Shown piece after piece: positions 1 to 13,226 of a stretch of 30,000 nt of DNA; positions within the stretch are counted from its first letter, which is position 1, and each line of letters begins with the position of its first letter. The stretch is from Botryococcus braunii. Its lineage: Eukaryota; Chlorophyta; Trebouxiophyceae. The notes beneath the pieces are model-generated. The model had not been told where the DNA came from. It saw only the letters and a list, made by a program, of their open reading frames with translations, and did no database searches. Both the position numbers and the translations under genes were made by a program. Location: contig MVGU01000106.1 in the NCBI GenBank assembly GCA_002005505.1, positions 695,001 to 725,000 on the forward strand, in the 5' to 3' direction.

Positions 1-1850
1 ATACCTCGCGCCTGGCTTATCCGGGCCTTCTGAGCCATGCCAATGCAACCACAAACATCAATTTGGACTTGATGTAGGGTGCACCTTCTGACCTGCGCCA
101 AAGGAAAGACCCGATGTAAGCCCCATTATTGCTCACTGTTGGTACTGACATCCACGCATTGGAAAGCTGTTGCTACGTAGGTACCTAAAGTTCAGTCCAC
201 ACAAACATCTGCAACTCGCTTGCTGTCCATGCGCCAGGATGGGATGCTCACAAAATCTGCAAAGTACCTTCATTTATTTTCAATTAGCAGTTGCCCTCGG
301 CCTACTAACCCCCTTCCTGATGGTGGAATTAGCAGCAGGTCAAGCATATCAGAATTACCATACATTCCTATCAAAGATTGATACCGTAACTGTTCGTTTT
401 CAACTAATACCCCGAAAACAAATGGGATCACGATTACACAAGCTGCATCGAAGCTGCACCAAATAATGCGACCCATGTAACTGATTCAAACAGTGCCTTT
501 TTTTACGTACAGTACCGCATGCGCGGCCTCACCGTAGGAAAGGCCGTCCCACAGTTCAAACGAGTTCCACCGATCAAACGAGTCTAACTGCACAACACCA
601 AAATGTCGTGGCATGCCGTACCCTCTTGTAGATGTGATATGCGATAGTGGGTCTGAAAAAAGGAAGCCCAACCAAAAACAGTATACCACCATGAACACAG
701 AGGCCAAACAAATAGCGGTTGCTTAACGATAAAGCAGAAATGAATTCTAAATCTGACTTTCAACAAAAGAAGTAGCCTGTACATATTTTCCAGGTAGCTT
801 TCTTCCAACTGCAAGCCCGCTACACTGCCCGCGTCGAATAATAGAATTGCGTGCTACAGCGATACGAGGGTCGAGGGTCCAACTCGGTCATACAGAACCT
901 AGCTAAGAAACGGATCAAGTTTTATAACCCAGGCCCAAGCAGCCATTGAAACAAGCTTCATAAGGAAGTAACGCTTTAATATTGAGGCAAGCTTCAACTT
1001 TTGCAGTTCTATTGTGAAGGAGGCCGCACTACCCGCGCAGGTACTACTAACCGTTTCTGTGCAGGATTATCCCGGCTTTTAAAGGATCTTGGTAGGAACA
1101 TAAGTTGCACTTAAAGCACTCGAAAGTACCAAAGAAGAAATGCAAGATGTCTAATTGCAAAGTTGGTCGCTATTAGCATATCCTAGATTGTCAAGCACCC
1201 CGATCAAATTTTGAGAGAAACTCCAGAACTTCAGAACAGTACAAATGGAAGCTTTTAAGCTTTGGCATCCTTGGACAGTTCAAAGCCAAACTAGCCTCGT
1301 AGTTTCCCATCTTAGTATAACTATTGCCTTAGCTCACACGCTGAGTTCACTCCGAAGCATAAAATAGCACAAAAGCGTTATTATATTATTGCTTATGTTT
1401 GAAAATCTCCATTGGCCTCTTAAGATTTGCGAAGTTAGAAAAGTCCTCACCATTCAGGCTTCACTTCAACATTCAACCAGGTTTACGCCAGCAGTAAATC
1501 CCAAAGGCCTCTCCAGGTAAAAAGCATGATACGGTTTGGGAAAAAAAATAGTTATTGGCTAACACACCAACATTCCGCGATTTACGGAGAATTGCAGCAA
1601 CTTTGCTAGATGCGAGTATCCAACCCGTGGCAATTTCACTGGTCTGGCACGCCGTATAATACAGTGTACTGGTGATAGTACAGGCGACTCACGAGTCACG
1701 ACGTGACACGAGCCCTATCAACAAGCCAGGTCACCTGGCCGGGGGCCAGGCTGGCCCTGGGATTCTCAAGTCGATCTGTACACACGGTCCTCAAGGAGCC
1801 GATCTGTACAAACTTGAATATTTGGCCCCTAGATTCCGCGTCCCTGCATG
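1..1850. other. Non-coding stretch, no gene recognised
   Basis: Reading frames here are short and none resembles a known family. The sequence is of mixed composition without long repeats. Small inverted repeats occur around 1684-1760 (a GACTC/GAGTC pair, and CTGGCC/GGCCAG repeats), and GATCTGTACA appears twice near 1773-1810. I see no tRNA or rRNA signature. Isolated exons of an unknown gene cannot be excluded. Confidence 0.5.
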
Positions 1851-1872
1851 ATGGATTTATGATATGCGGTTA

Positions 1873-1920
1873 GAATAGGCTTCACTCTTAACTTAAGACA
1901 TTTAGGATAGGCTTCACTCT
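1873..1920. repeat. Short direct repeat, two copies of about 18 bp
   Basis: The string ATAGGCTTCACTCTT occurs at about 1876-1890 and again at about 1906-1920, 30 bp apart, with AG-rich context before each. It sits just left of the GGAA-tailed inverted repeat at 1951. It may be part of the flank of the inserted element; no function is inferred. Confidence 0.6.
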
Positions 1921-1950
1921 TTCTTCTAAACGTGTATGTGGCAAGAAGAA

Positions 1951-2147
1951 GGAAGGAAGGAAGGAAGGAATATTACATCCAGGACCAGCCTTCAAGGGGT
2001 TGCCAAAATTGTGTGACTAGAGCACTTGAGAGCTATCTAACTCTCCCAGGTGCTGTGCGACATTAGTTGGCATGGGTCATTCATTGTATTGCCGTCCTCT
2101 TCACCGGCCCGTGGCCGGTTCTGGATGTAATATTCCTTCCTTCCTTC
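1951..2147. mobile_element. Two inverted LINE-type 3' ends facing outward
   Basis: The left edge reads (GGAA)n followed by TATTACATCCAG. The right edge reads CTGGATGTAATA followed by (TTCC)n. The two edges are inverted copies of each other over roughly 27 bp, including the tails. The right end is preceded by a perfect 7-bp stem with a 3-nt loop (2103-2119). The same TGTAAT plus TTCC ending closes the LINE-A copy at about 20786-20834. I therefore read the block as two LINE-A-type 3' termini in opposite orientation enclosing about 130 bp. A terminal-inverted-repeat element (MITE) is the main alternative. Confidence 0.55.
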
Positions 2148-2220
2148 TACACAGCATCAGGTGTCCGAAACTCCTTGATTTGGCAACCCCGGCGAATCCC
2201 TTGTATCGTATACGCTACGT

Positions 2221-3060
2221 AGCTCCTCGGATTTGAGTAGAGCTTATGATCAAGTTCATGGTCGTCTTCTCTGGGAAGCATTATCTCATGCAGATGTCCT
2301 CGATACATTCTTTGCATCCATGAAACCCTGATATGAGGAAGCTCAGATTACACATGTGTATGGCTGATATCCGCTAAAAGCCCCGTGTGGGTCTCATCCA
2401 GGGGTCCCCCATCAGTCACTGTTTTGTATCTATCCACGTGGTCTGATGAGCTACTTGCCCGGGTGTAGGGCGCTAATTAGCCCAGGTTATCATTGATGCT
2501 GGTTGTGTCCTGGTTGATGGTCATGCAGACAATTTTAAACTCTTGGCTTAATCCCGCGGGGCTGAAGGAAATGCAAGTTCTGTTGCAAGCTGTTGCCGAG
2601 TGGTGTTAGTTCTTGAACATGCGGTTGAATAGTATCGAAGCTCACACCACAGTCTTTCCCGCGCCAGTTTGGAGTCCCCCCCCCCCCTCCCCCACGTTTG
2701 CATATTAGGGCCTGGGGCCAGCCGCTTTCCTCGTGGAACAGTCCCGGCACAACGAATATGATCTCCACAACTAAAGGCCTTGGGAACACCCCCAGCCAGT
2801 TGCGCGGACAGATGTTGTGCGCCTGGTGCATGGACTGGCCAATGTCCTTGGGCGCTATGGCAATCTCAAATGTGCAGCCTCTATTGGCATCTTCTTGCGC
2901 CTCTTCTTAGCCTGTGTGGTTACCCCCACCCCCCGTTTTGTCATACGGGTGAGGTTTGGTGTTTGCGTGTGTTTCCCCAGTCTCTTAACATATGGGTTAG
3001 AGACTTGGAGTTTTAGTTTCGCTTGTTATGCAAGTGAGGCTTGGTGTCTGCGTGTGAGTG
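2221..3060 (+). pseudogene. Decayed LINE reverse-transcriptase fragment (LINE-A family)
   Basis: Several reverse-transcriptase landmarks can be read in shifting frames with stops between them. About 2224-2330 gives DLSRAYDQVHGRLLWEAL, like the motif A region of non-LTR retrotransposons. About 2395-2450 gives QGSPISHCF, like the QGxPLSP motif. About 2515-2550 gives HADNFKLLA, in the place of the catalytic YADD box with its residues damaged. About 2565-2640 gives LKEMQVLLQAVAEW, like the segment after the active site. About 2845-2920 gives [12 protein letters not shown], nearly the same as the LINE-A copy at 19655-19690. It is a 5'-truncated, multiply frameshifted relic of the family interrupted by the Copia element. 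A C run at 2678-2691 interrupts it. Confidence 0.75.
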
Positions 3061-4330
3061 TTTGTTACGCATCTTCACAGGTAAAGCAATTGGCATGCAT
3101 GTTGAACTCAAGAGGTGTAAGTATGGGTTTTGTATAATTTCGTTGTGCATAAGCTTTACTCTTGATCAAGGTACCTGAGATTTTGCATGATGGCTTAGGT
3201 TGGCATCATTGGACCTTCATAGCATTGTTAGGGCCAAGAGTACTCACCCAACCATATTCCCAGGGGCCAGCATTGGAACATCCGCTCCCGTGCCTTGCTC
3301 ATTCATCCTGGCACTGCACCCACTCGTCTCTGGGACTCTCCTAGTAAACAACGTTGGCATGCCATGTCGCCCACGTGACAGGTAGCTCCTTGGAGTGCAA
3401 GCTGCATGCAGGGCGCTTCATAATAAAAATATTATTGATACCCATTACATTAGGACTTCTAAGGACATGCTTGGCAGGCTTGACAACCTTAACGTGCCTA
3501 TTCCAGTTCCGTATCTTCCACGTCGCCTCACATAATCCAGTTGTTGGCGTGATTGCCTGGAAATCTCTCCTTTTAAGGAGCACACCCACTCCTGACGATG
3601 CGCTCCATTCCTTACCTGCAGGCCTGGCCAGCCAGAGCATACAGCCGCAGTGCCGTCAAAGCCCTTATGAAAGCTGCAGCCTTATCGCCGTCGAGATGGA
3701 AAACACTCGAATAAATGCCTGCTTATTTACATTGTTTCCTAGTAAAGACATCTACACAGCTGTATACAATGACATCGCGACATTCCTCCATGAATAGCGT
3801 ATCCAGATCTAAGGGCCCGAGATAGGCTAATTCAGTAACAGTAACACCCTAGCGAACGTGTCTATTTTCTTGCTGAAAACTAATTCACCTGCTGCAACGC
3901 CTAGAATACATGACCCATCTCATCAGACATACCTGCTATAAGAGAATGAGTGTGGCTAAAGCAAACCGGAAGGAGCACTGCATAGCGTAGGACTGTTGGC
4001 TGACAGACTGGTCTGTGACGGTGCACAGACGATGTCTTTGACAAAATACGGACTTAAGCAAGGGGACGACGTAGTTTAAGCCTTCCTTGTTTACAGCCAA
4101 AACGTGTATCCCTCACAGCGAGCCCGACGAACTTTGCCACGGGCATGGCTGTAAACACATCGTGCTGGATACGCGCACGTTCGGGGCAGACAAGAGTCAA
4201 AACGGTAAGTCTGGTCTTGGAAAGAAACAAATAAAAGCATGCCTCATTTAACTTGAAGCCACCCCACAGCATGCGCATACCTGAATCGCACCATAGACTT
4301 CACAATGGCTGACGGAACGAAGGCATGCCT
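3061..4330. other. Non-coding stretch, no gene recognised
   Basis: Open frames of up to about 150 codons occur (for example plus 3354-3797 and minus 4054-4278). None shows a recognisable domain, and nothing links them to splice-compatible neighbours. I leave them unannotated. Confidence 0.45.
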
Positions 4331-4340
4331 TGTCATGACA

Positions 4341-4362
4341 TGACGTCACAGAGGTGACGTCA
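4341..4362. promoter_or_regulatory. Paired TGACGTCA (CRE/bZIP-type) sites
   Basis: Two perfect copies of the 8-bp palindrome TGACGTCA lie at 4341-4348 and 4355-4362, start to start 14 bp apart. They form a larger inverted repeat: TGACGTCAC, four bases, GTGACGTCA. TGACGTCA is the classic binding site of CREB/ATF and plant TGA-type bZIP factors. No gene is recognised within reach on either side, so a regulatory role is a guess from the motif alone. Confidence 0.4.
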
Positions 4363-7300
4363 CCTTAAGGGGCCTATTGCAGAGATCGTGCTGGACAGAG
4401 TAGCCGGAAAAAAAAAGGATACACCGTGACCGGTAACCGTACATTAACGTGAACCACATGCTGCCAGAATCCCTATCATAGCTCTGGACTCGCCAATCAC
4501 CCCAGATACGAAGCAGCCATTACTTTCACCCAGCATGACCGCATGCTGGGAGACCTGGGAGGCACTTCACGGCTCACAACCCCACATTTCGTGTGCGACG
4601 TCACGCCTCTCGCTACTTCCAGCACACCGCATTATTACATTTCACACACATGACGCCGTAAACGAAATGAAGTGGTTTCTTTATTTAGTGTCTGCTCGTG
4701 ATTCTCACCGCACAAGTGCTGCGACGGGTCCTTTCCCCATCACGGCCTTATCCGGCATGAAATGTGAGAAAAATGTGGGGAGGGGGAAAAAGCTCCCACA
4801 CACGCTGACCCTGCACGCAGGCTATGCTTGCATGGAGCCCCCCTGTGTTCCACACGTAGGGCACATAATCACAATAGCGCTATCCAGGGTCGACGGTTGT
4901 TCTTGGTCTTCCACACCCCATCCCTTAACTCGAAAGCAAGAGCAGGGTGCGCATTCGTACATTGAAGGACTCTCAGTCTACCTACATGTACAGGACCGTA
5001 CGGGCCCCGACAACAGAGCTACGTTCCCGCATCTATTGCACGTGGTCGTCACAAACACCGGACGGAATGGCATGCTACCTGCACACACCACATGAAAAAA
5101 AAAAAGTACATTTGGGATTGCAGCGGTTGATTTAAAAAAAAATACATTTGGGATTGCAGCGGTTCATATGCCCACCACTGTTGGAGAGGACTGCAAGCAT
5201 TCGCCAGTGCGTCCAGCACATGGCACCCTCGCAGATTCCCGCAATCGAAACAGCCACTCCGAAATATGCAGGGAATCGCCATGCCGCAGGATAACCCCAT
5301 CCCAAAAGCGCACCAGTCCGCCATTATCCTCCAAGCCGCATTCTCTGAACTATTCTGCAAGCCTCGTGCGGCGCTACCAACACCAGGGAGTTAGAGCAGC
5401 CTGTTGCAGGGCCCATGCAGATGCCACCTTGGAGTCTGATGCAATCGGGATGGAGAGCCAGCAGGTCCGAGAGACAGGACCTACGCCCAGACCCGCTGCA
5501 CCGCACCGGGTGCACATCTTGCAACAGGAAAGCCACCGGCACCCAGCTCATAGCATCCCATCCCAGATATACAAATCTGCCGCATGCCAGTAACGGCCCC
5601 TGCCTCCTCCTATGATGCTGCCGCTTGAGCATGCCACCAGGTCACCGAGCTTCTGGGTCTTCCCCGCGGCCCACATTAGCCAATGTTATGTCTGGACTGG
5701 TCCTCTCATGCCCTTGGTCCCCAGCTCCTGTGCTCTGTTTGCATCATGAGGTTCTCAGGAGCATGAGAGGGCATAGCGGGTAGAGTGGCAGGAGACCGCG
5801 CGGTCCCACCCAACCCAAGCAGTGCTCATTCCGAATTCCCTCTGCCTGGAAAAATGGCCGGCTCGTGCCCAATTTCTTCTGCCTACAACTACGGCCGGCG
5901 CAGCCTCATCGAGTCTGGCCAAACCCACACTCCTTCATGCACTCCAACCCCTCCCCCCCTCTTCCCTGCCCTCGGAGGACAGTCACCCTCAAACCCTCCC
6001 CCGGGGGATATTACTGCGGCGTGTCGCCTCCTCCGCAAAAGGTGCATGCCACGAACTCCTCCGCAAGGGTGCCATGCCACGAACAACCCAACCTTAACAA
6101 CCAAACAAAACAAAGCTTTGTTTTGGCGCAGCAGGGTTGACACCACCAGCGCAACTCAAGAAGTGCTTCCCGCCGCGTTGCCCCACGTGAGCATGCCCCC
6201 AGGTCCGAGACCTGCAAGCTTTTCCTCATTCGGTCAAACCCCCTGAGCGATTCCCTGACGCCTCTAAAGGCGGGACACACTGAACTCCTTCCAGAGCACA
6301 AAAACCTGGCGGCCCCTTGCCCCCATTCCGTAGCACTTGCTTCGTGCATTCATTAACAACATGCATGACTCCTGACTCCCACTTTGTAGCCAGAGGAGGC
6401 TAAAACGTCGTAAAGGAATTCCACATTTTCACGTACACGAGCCCTGCAGTAGCTCACCGACCCATCGGGGCGTCGTGAGATCTGGACATGAGCCAAATGT
6501 TGGCACATCCAAAACCCATTCGATCCCCACGTTGGGGGACAGCTGAAAAAATCGGTCCTCGATCTATCCTTGGAACTCGAGCCACTTCATTTTTGGGAAC
6601 CTTTTCCAACTTCCCCGTCCGCCCCCATCAGTCCACCGCGCAGGCCGGACCAAAAGCCTGCATGCAAGACCCGGAACCCCCCAGGTGCACCGCACCCCAG
6701 GCTACAGCGGGCCGCACGAGGGGAGAGGAAGAACTTATTTGCGCGAGCGCTTCCCCCCCCCCCCCCTTGGGAGAGACGGGACGTGCAGCACAGAGAAGTT
6801 CTGTTGCCTCTCAGAAAGAAAGCCGCAACAGACCCCACAGGGCACAGCCGTAATAGACCCCACAGACCCCAGAGAGCACAGAAGGGTTCTGCAGGGCGCT
6901 CAGTTCCCCCGCAGAGGCCCAGACTGCGGCTTTGACAACGCCTTTAAGAACCACAGCAGATCTGCTTCGTGAGCTAATCGAGCCAACCCCGGCCCTTGTG
7001 TGAAGCAGCCTCGCCAAATCTGCTGCGGCCAGGTACGGGCGGCGGGGCCCAGCGCAAGCCATGATGCCGGTCCTCGCAGGGATCCCTCTAGGCTACCGTA
7101 AGAAAACATGATCTATTTTCCAGCATCGCACGCGAAGGCAAAGCTGAGCTGGCAAGTGAAGCATGCAGCAAAGGAGGATCAGTAGACGAAGCTAAGAGAC
7201 CCGCGTGCCCAGTCCAGATTGTTTGCCTGGCCTTGACGCTGCCGGCGGCCCCGCTCCGCCCCCTGTTCCCGCCAAACCACCCTGGTAAGAGGATACAGTA

Positions 7301-7400
7301 CGCAAACAAATTGATCAGACGGCAGGCATCATTAGACAGTGTCTGTTTCCTCTGTCAACCCATCCTTCGAAGCCTACGACTTAACTCCTCGTCCCTCACG
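4363..7400. other. Non-coding stretch, C-rich in its right half
   Basis: The plus strand becomes rich in CCC and CCCC runs from about 5780 on (for example the C run at 6751-6768). This inflates open frames without making them genes. The longest is plus 4535-5095 (186 codons) and resembles nothing I know. Further 3' exons or the 3' UTR of the RINGv gene (minus strand) could lie in 5-8 kb, but none could be identified. Confidence 0.4.
5093..5164. repeat. Tandem duplication of a 36-bp unit
   Basis: An A run followed by TACATTTGGGATTGCAGCGG occurs twice in a row, with the shared core at 5107-5128 and 5143-5164. The copies are almost identical, which suggests a recent local duplication. No function is apparent. 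Confidence 0.85.
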
Positions 7401-7406
7401 CGGCAA

Positions 7407-7670
7407 GACCTCCTCCATCACCTAACCCACCAAGACCTCCATCATCTCATCCACCGAGACCTCCTCCATCACCTCACCCACCAAGACCTCCTCCATCACC
7501 TCCACCCACCAAGACCTCCTCCATCACCTCACCCAGCAGAAGTCCTCCACCACCCCGCACATAAAGACCTCCTCTATTACCTCACCCACCAAGACCTCCT
7601 CTATTACCTCACCCACAAAGACCTCCTCTATTACCTCACCCACCAAGACCACCCTCTTCACCGACCAAGC
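7407..7670. repeat. 27-bp minisatellite, about 10 units
   Basis: Units of mostly 27 bp start with GACCTCCTCCATCACCTC and end in CCCACCAA. Two variants alternate: a left block with CCATCACC and a right block with CTATTACC. Because the period is a multiple of three it gives an open frame of repeated LTHQDLLHH-type peptides on the plus strand, but the surroundings do not look coding. It lies just downstream of the last recognised RINGv exon on that gene's strand. Confidence 0.85.
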
Positions 7671-7832
7671 CCTCAATCTTTCACTGCTTTGCGTTGCTCG
7701 TGCAACTCCACCAGCAGATCCATCAAACTAAGGCCCCCCCGCGGGGGGGAGGTGGGGGGGCATGGCACTTGTGCCACTGGCAGTACAGAGCGGACCAACA
7801 GACAGGCCGCTGATATGGAAAACAACAGCGGA

Positions 7833-7990
7833 CAAGAGAGGGGAGCGGACGATACCTGCACACCGGCAGGAAGGCGGGAAAACAAGAGGCGCACAAAATA
7901 GGGGAGACGACGATGGCACCACCACGTGCAAGCCGGCAAAAGCAACACCATATATGAGAGGGGAACGGATGATACCCGCACACCACCAAC
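7833..7990. repeat. Imperfect tandem repeat, roughly 120-bp period
   Basis: The phrase GAGAGGGGAGCGGACGATAC, followed by a CGCACACC-like end, occurs near 7833-7865 and again near 7956-7988 with few changes. A partial, more diverged copy lies between (AGGGGAGACGACGATGGCACC at about 7900). This is a small tandem array next to the 27-bp minisatellite, probably within the transcribed region or 3' flank of the RINGv gene. Confidence 0.65.
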
Positions 7991-8144
7991 AGGACTGCCA
8001 CGATTTGGGCGCCCCAAGCGGCAGTTCACCCATCACATTTTGAGTACGAGCACCGGCAAGAACAACGTAAAACTGGAGAGGCAAATTGAGTGCCAGAATG
8101 GACGCGGAGGGCGGAGGGGGGGGGGGTTTATGCCACGGACGTAC

Positions 8145-11385
<3,241 letters not shown>

Positions 11386-11389
11386 GCTC

Positions 11390-11839
11390 CGTTCGAATGC
11401 CTCAGTAGGGGTCCCTTCTTCTTCTCGAATCAAGAACAACGTACTACAGCCCCTGAGTAAGTTAACCACTATTCAGAAAATATCTAAATGTCAACGGGAG
11501 AACGGAGACAAGGTCGCGCAAAACCTAAAGGGCCCCTTTTGGACGGTCTGGATAGGACACTCGAGGTTGTATTCCCCTTCCAAGGATATCCCACCTTATT
11601 ACTTATAAGACCACCCAACAAGACTTCAGCTGCGTTGGCAAGCTCCTACCCCGTCTGTTCATTGGTAGGGACCTGACGCTGCAAGGAGCGTGAGCAGCAA
11701 CACGGGCTCCGTCGTGAAACTTTCCGAGATCCAATGGTATGATTTGGCACTGGAGGCCCACGTGGTCAACGGCCACTGTACGGGTAGCGAATGGTGGCAC
11801 GTGACTCAGGTACGGCGAATGTGACTGTCATTAGTAATA
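11390..11839. other. Spacer between RINGv gene and LINE-A, possible RINGv 5' region
   Basis: No gene is recognised. The minus-strand sequence just right of 11385 stays open to an in-frame TGA near 11475, so the RINGv 5' UTR, or the acceptor of an upstream exon, should lie here. No TATA box or other core promoter element stands out. Confidence 0.4.
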
Positions 11840-12518
11840 TCCCAACAAACGCGATGCTTCCTGTGTGGACATCTCAGCGGGTGATTTCAATGCTCGAGTT
11901 TCTTTTGCATCCACGTCGTCTTCTTCAGTTGTCCCAGTGCCGGTTGGCCAAAATCCACATGGCCGTCGTTTGGTGGATTTGTCTGCGACAACAGGGTTGG
12001 TTCTCTGCACGGGGCGGGTCGATGGGGATCTCCATGAGCCCCCTTCTTTTCCCACTCCTCGGGGAGGCACCCGTCCTGATCATGTCTTAGTCTCAGCGCC
12101 CCTCCTTCCTCATGTCACGAGTATTCGGGTGCAAGCTGACTTACGAGGTTCTGATCATTATTCTCTCCATGTTCTTCTTCAGATTCCAGTCTTGCATTGT
12201 TCATCGACTCCTCTCCCACTCCATAAGGTCTCTCGTGTCACGTGGAAAGGGACCCACCGTCGTGCCTATGTGCATGCCTTAGAAGGGGAGGAGCCCTCAT
12301 TACGTACATGCGCAGAACTTGCTCAATCGGGTGATCTCCCTGGGGCATCTTCTCTTCTTATGGCTGTCATTTCTCGGTCAGCTACACATGCGCATATGAA
12401 GGTGTCGCGGCGGGAAAGTCCCCCTTCTCGGCCGCCGTGGAAGCCTTTCTTCACTCACCAGTGTTTTGCGTTAAAACGGGAGTGGAAGAGGTTGGGTCGG
12501 CAGCTAGGATGGCGGGCT
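11840..12518 (+). pseudogene. LINE-A, 5' part: APE-type endonuclease fragment, split by Copia
   Basis: The frame from about 11840 shows AGDFNAR (residues of the conserved GDFN motif), then RPDHVLVS and GSDHYSLHV. These are the C-terminal motifs of exonuclease-endonuclease-phosphatase (APE) domains of non-LTR retrotransposons, which nick target DNA to prime reverse transcription. The N-terminal part of the domain is missing, with stops just upstream, as expected of a 5'-truncated insertion. After about 220 codons the frame runs into the Copia LTR at 12519. Before that insertion it continued in frame into the sequence at 19536. The whole reverse-transcriptase core is absent between the two halves. 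Confidence 0.8.
12514..12518. repeat. Target-site duplication GGGCT, left copy
   Basis: GGGCT directly precedes the 5' LTR and is repeated directly after the 3' LTR at 19531-19535. A 5-bp duplication is typical of Copia integrases. Removing the element plus one copy restores a continuous reading frame in LINE-A, which confirms both element borders. Confidence 0.95.
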
Positions 12519-12721
12519 TGTTGAGTTCTGAACATTATTATTGAATGCCTTGTGCTTTAAGTGATCTTCATGTGTGCACTATTAGGATATGGGTCCATTG
12601 AGAACATAAGGTACCTTGAGACACGGCAGATTCTGGACGTTTTCGAACATAAGGTACAATCCTATCTAGATCACACGTTTGTCGGATGAACTCTTAAGGC
12701 TGCCCCACCGGAGTGAATACC

Positions 12722-12856
12722 AACTGGTTGTGAAAGATGCTGGGCATCACCAGATGCTAGTCTTGTCCGACAGTTGTGTGTGGCACTCAGCAGACAGTCG
12801 TACGGACTGTAGCTGGAGTAACTTCGTCTATTGACGACCTGTCTGCTTTGTACAGG
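12722..12856 (+). repeat. 135-bp direct repeat inside the LTR, copy 1
   Basis: The segment starting AACTGGTTGTGAAAGATGCT and ending CTTTGTACAGG is present here and again at 13050-13184, start to start 328 bp apart. The two copies look identical. The 3' LTR carries the same pair at 19040-19174 and 19368-19502. Copy 1 is followed by TACGG, copy 2 by GAAAGCC and the LTR end. Confidence 0.95.
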
Positions 12857-13049
12857 TACGGTGCGGCAGTGTGTGTTGTATCATTGTTGCTATTGTGAGA
12901 GTGAACAAGCTTAGTGTACCCTGTAGTCACTCAAACAGATAAGGGACAGTGACTTCAGGGAGTATAGGCATGTACTTGAACGTAGCCGTCTAGAGCCTTA
13001 TCTAGTGATTGCTTGATCGGTGCTTGTGTACAAGATAATGATGTAACGG

Positions 13050-13184
13050 AACTGGTTGTGAAAGATGCTGGGCATCACCAGATGCTAGTCTTGTCCGACA
13101 GTTGTGTGTGGCACTCAGCAGACAGTCGTACGGACTGTAGCTGGAGTAACTTCGTCTATTGACGACCTGTCTGCTTTGTACAGG
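13050..13184 (+). repeat. 135-bp direct repeat inside the LTR, copy 2
   Basis: Second copy of the segment at 12722-12856, ending 28 bp before the LTR border. Because both LTRs contain both copies, the duplication was already in the parental element. Confidence 0.95.
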
Positions 13185-13195
13185 GAAAGCCGATT

Positions 13196-13222
13196 GCCCA
13201 TAACCTTTCACAGGTTATGGGC
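13196..13222. other. Perfect inverted repeat spanning the U5/PBS junction
   Basis: GCCCATAACC (13196-13205) at the end of U5 and GGTTATGGGC (13213-13222) at the start of the internal region are perfect reverse complements, separated by the seven bases TTTCACA that end the LTR. In the genomic RNA they can pair as a 10-bp stem, hiding most of the primer-binding site. The U5 arm has the same sense as the tRNA anticodon loop that the PBS should bind. Confidence 0.9.
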
Positions 13223-13226
13223 CCAC
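13213..13226 (+). other. Primer-binding site for a tRNA-iMet half molecule
   Basis: GGTTATGGGCCCAC follows the LTR without a gap. It is complementary over 14 nt to the anticodon stem-loop of initiator tRNA-Met in its plant form (GTGGGCCCATAACC, recalled from established knowledge). It does not match the tRNA 3' end. Priming by an internally cleaved tRNA-iMet is known for Drosophila copia and yeast Ty5, and fits here. Confidence 0.8.

Larger units (their letters stand above)
12519..13212 (+). repeat. Copia 5' LTR
   Basis: 694 bp, identical on inspection to 18837-19530. The U3 part holds two GAACATAAGGTAC boxes (12602-12614 and 12645-12657), the first of them inside the palindrome AAGGTACCTT. 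A 135-bp segment is duplicated within the LTR. The extreme U5 end carries GCCCATAACC, an arm of the hairpin with the primer-binding site. I could not place the transcription start or R borders. Confidence 0.97.

Noticed and set aside
486..814. Minus-strand open segment with a protein-like stretch (about 490-640)
   Set aside because: Composition looks slightly coding-like, but I know no family that fits and the splice sites were weak.
1684..1760. Inverted GGCC-rich repeats resembling a hairpin or terminator
   Set aside because: Imperfect, no adjacent gene, and no TGTAAT/TTCC ending that would tie it to the LINE 3' ends.
3354..3797. 147-codon plus-strand open frame
   Set aside because: No domain recognised, and a minus frame of 99 codons overlaps it. 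It lies next to LINE debris.
4054..4278. 74-codon minus-strand frame beginning with a true ATG
   Set aside because: Unrecognised, short and unsupported by context.
4535..5095. 186-codon plus-strand open frame
   Set aside because: No recognisable motif, mixed composition and no splice-linked neighbours. Its length is possible by chance here. A homology search would decide.
7407..7670. CRISPR-like array
   Set aside because: Units follow each other without unique spacers, vary internally and lie in a eukaryotic genome. This is a minisatellite.
7728..8144. Extension of the RINGv frame past 8145 without splicing
   Set aside because: A strong donor (CAT|GTACGT) lies at 8145, and beyond it come proline runs from a C tract and translated tandem repeats. 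Not excluded as an alternative C-terminus.
11386..11469. RINGv start upstream at 11469
   Set aside because: The codon there is GTG, which is not expected to start a nuclear gene. The first ATG in frame is at 11385.
13002..13211. Small minus-strand frame in the LTR (repeated at 19320-19529)
   Set aside because: Identical because the LTRs are identical. No domain, and antisense to the element.
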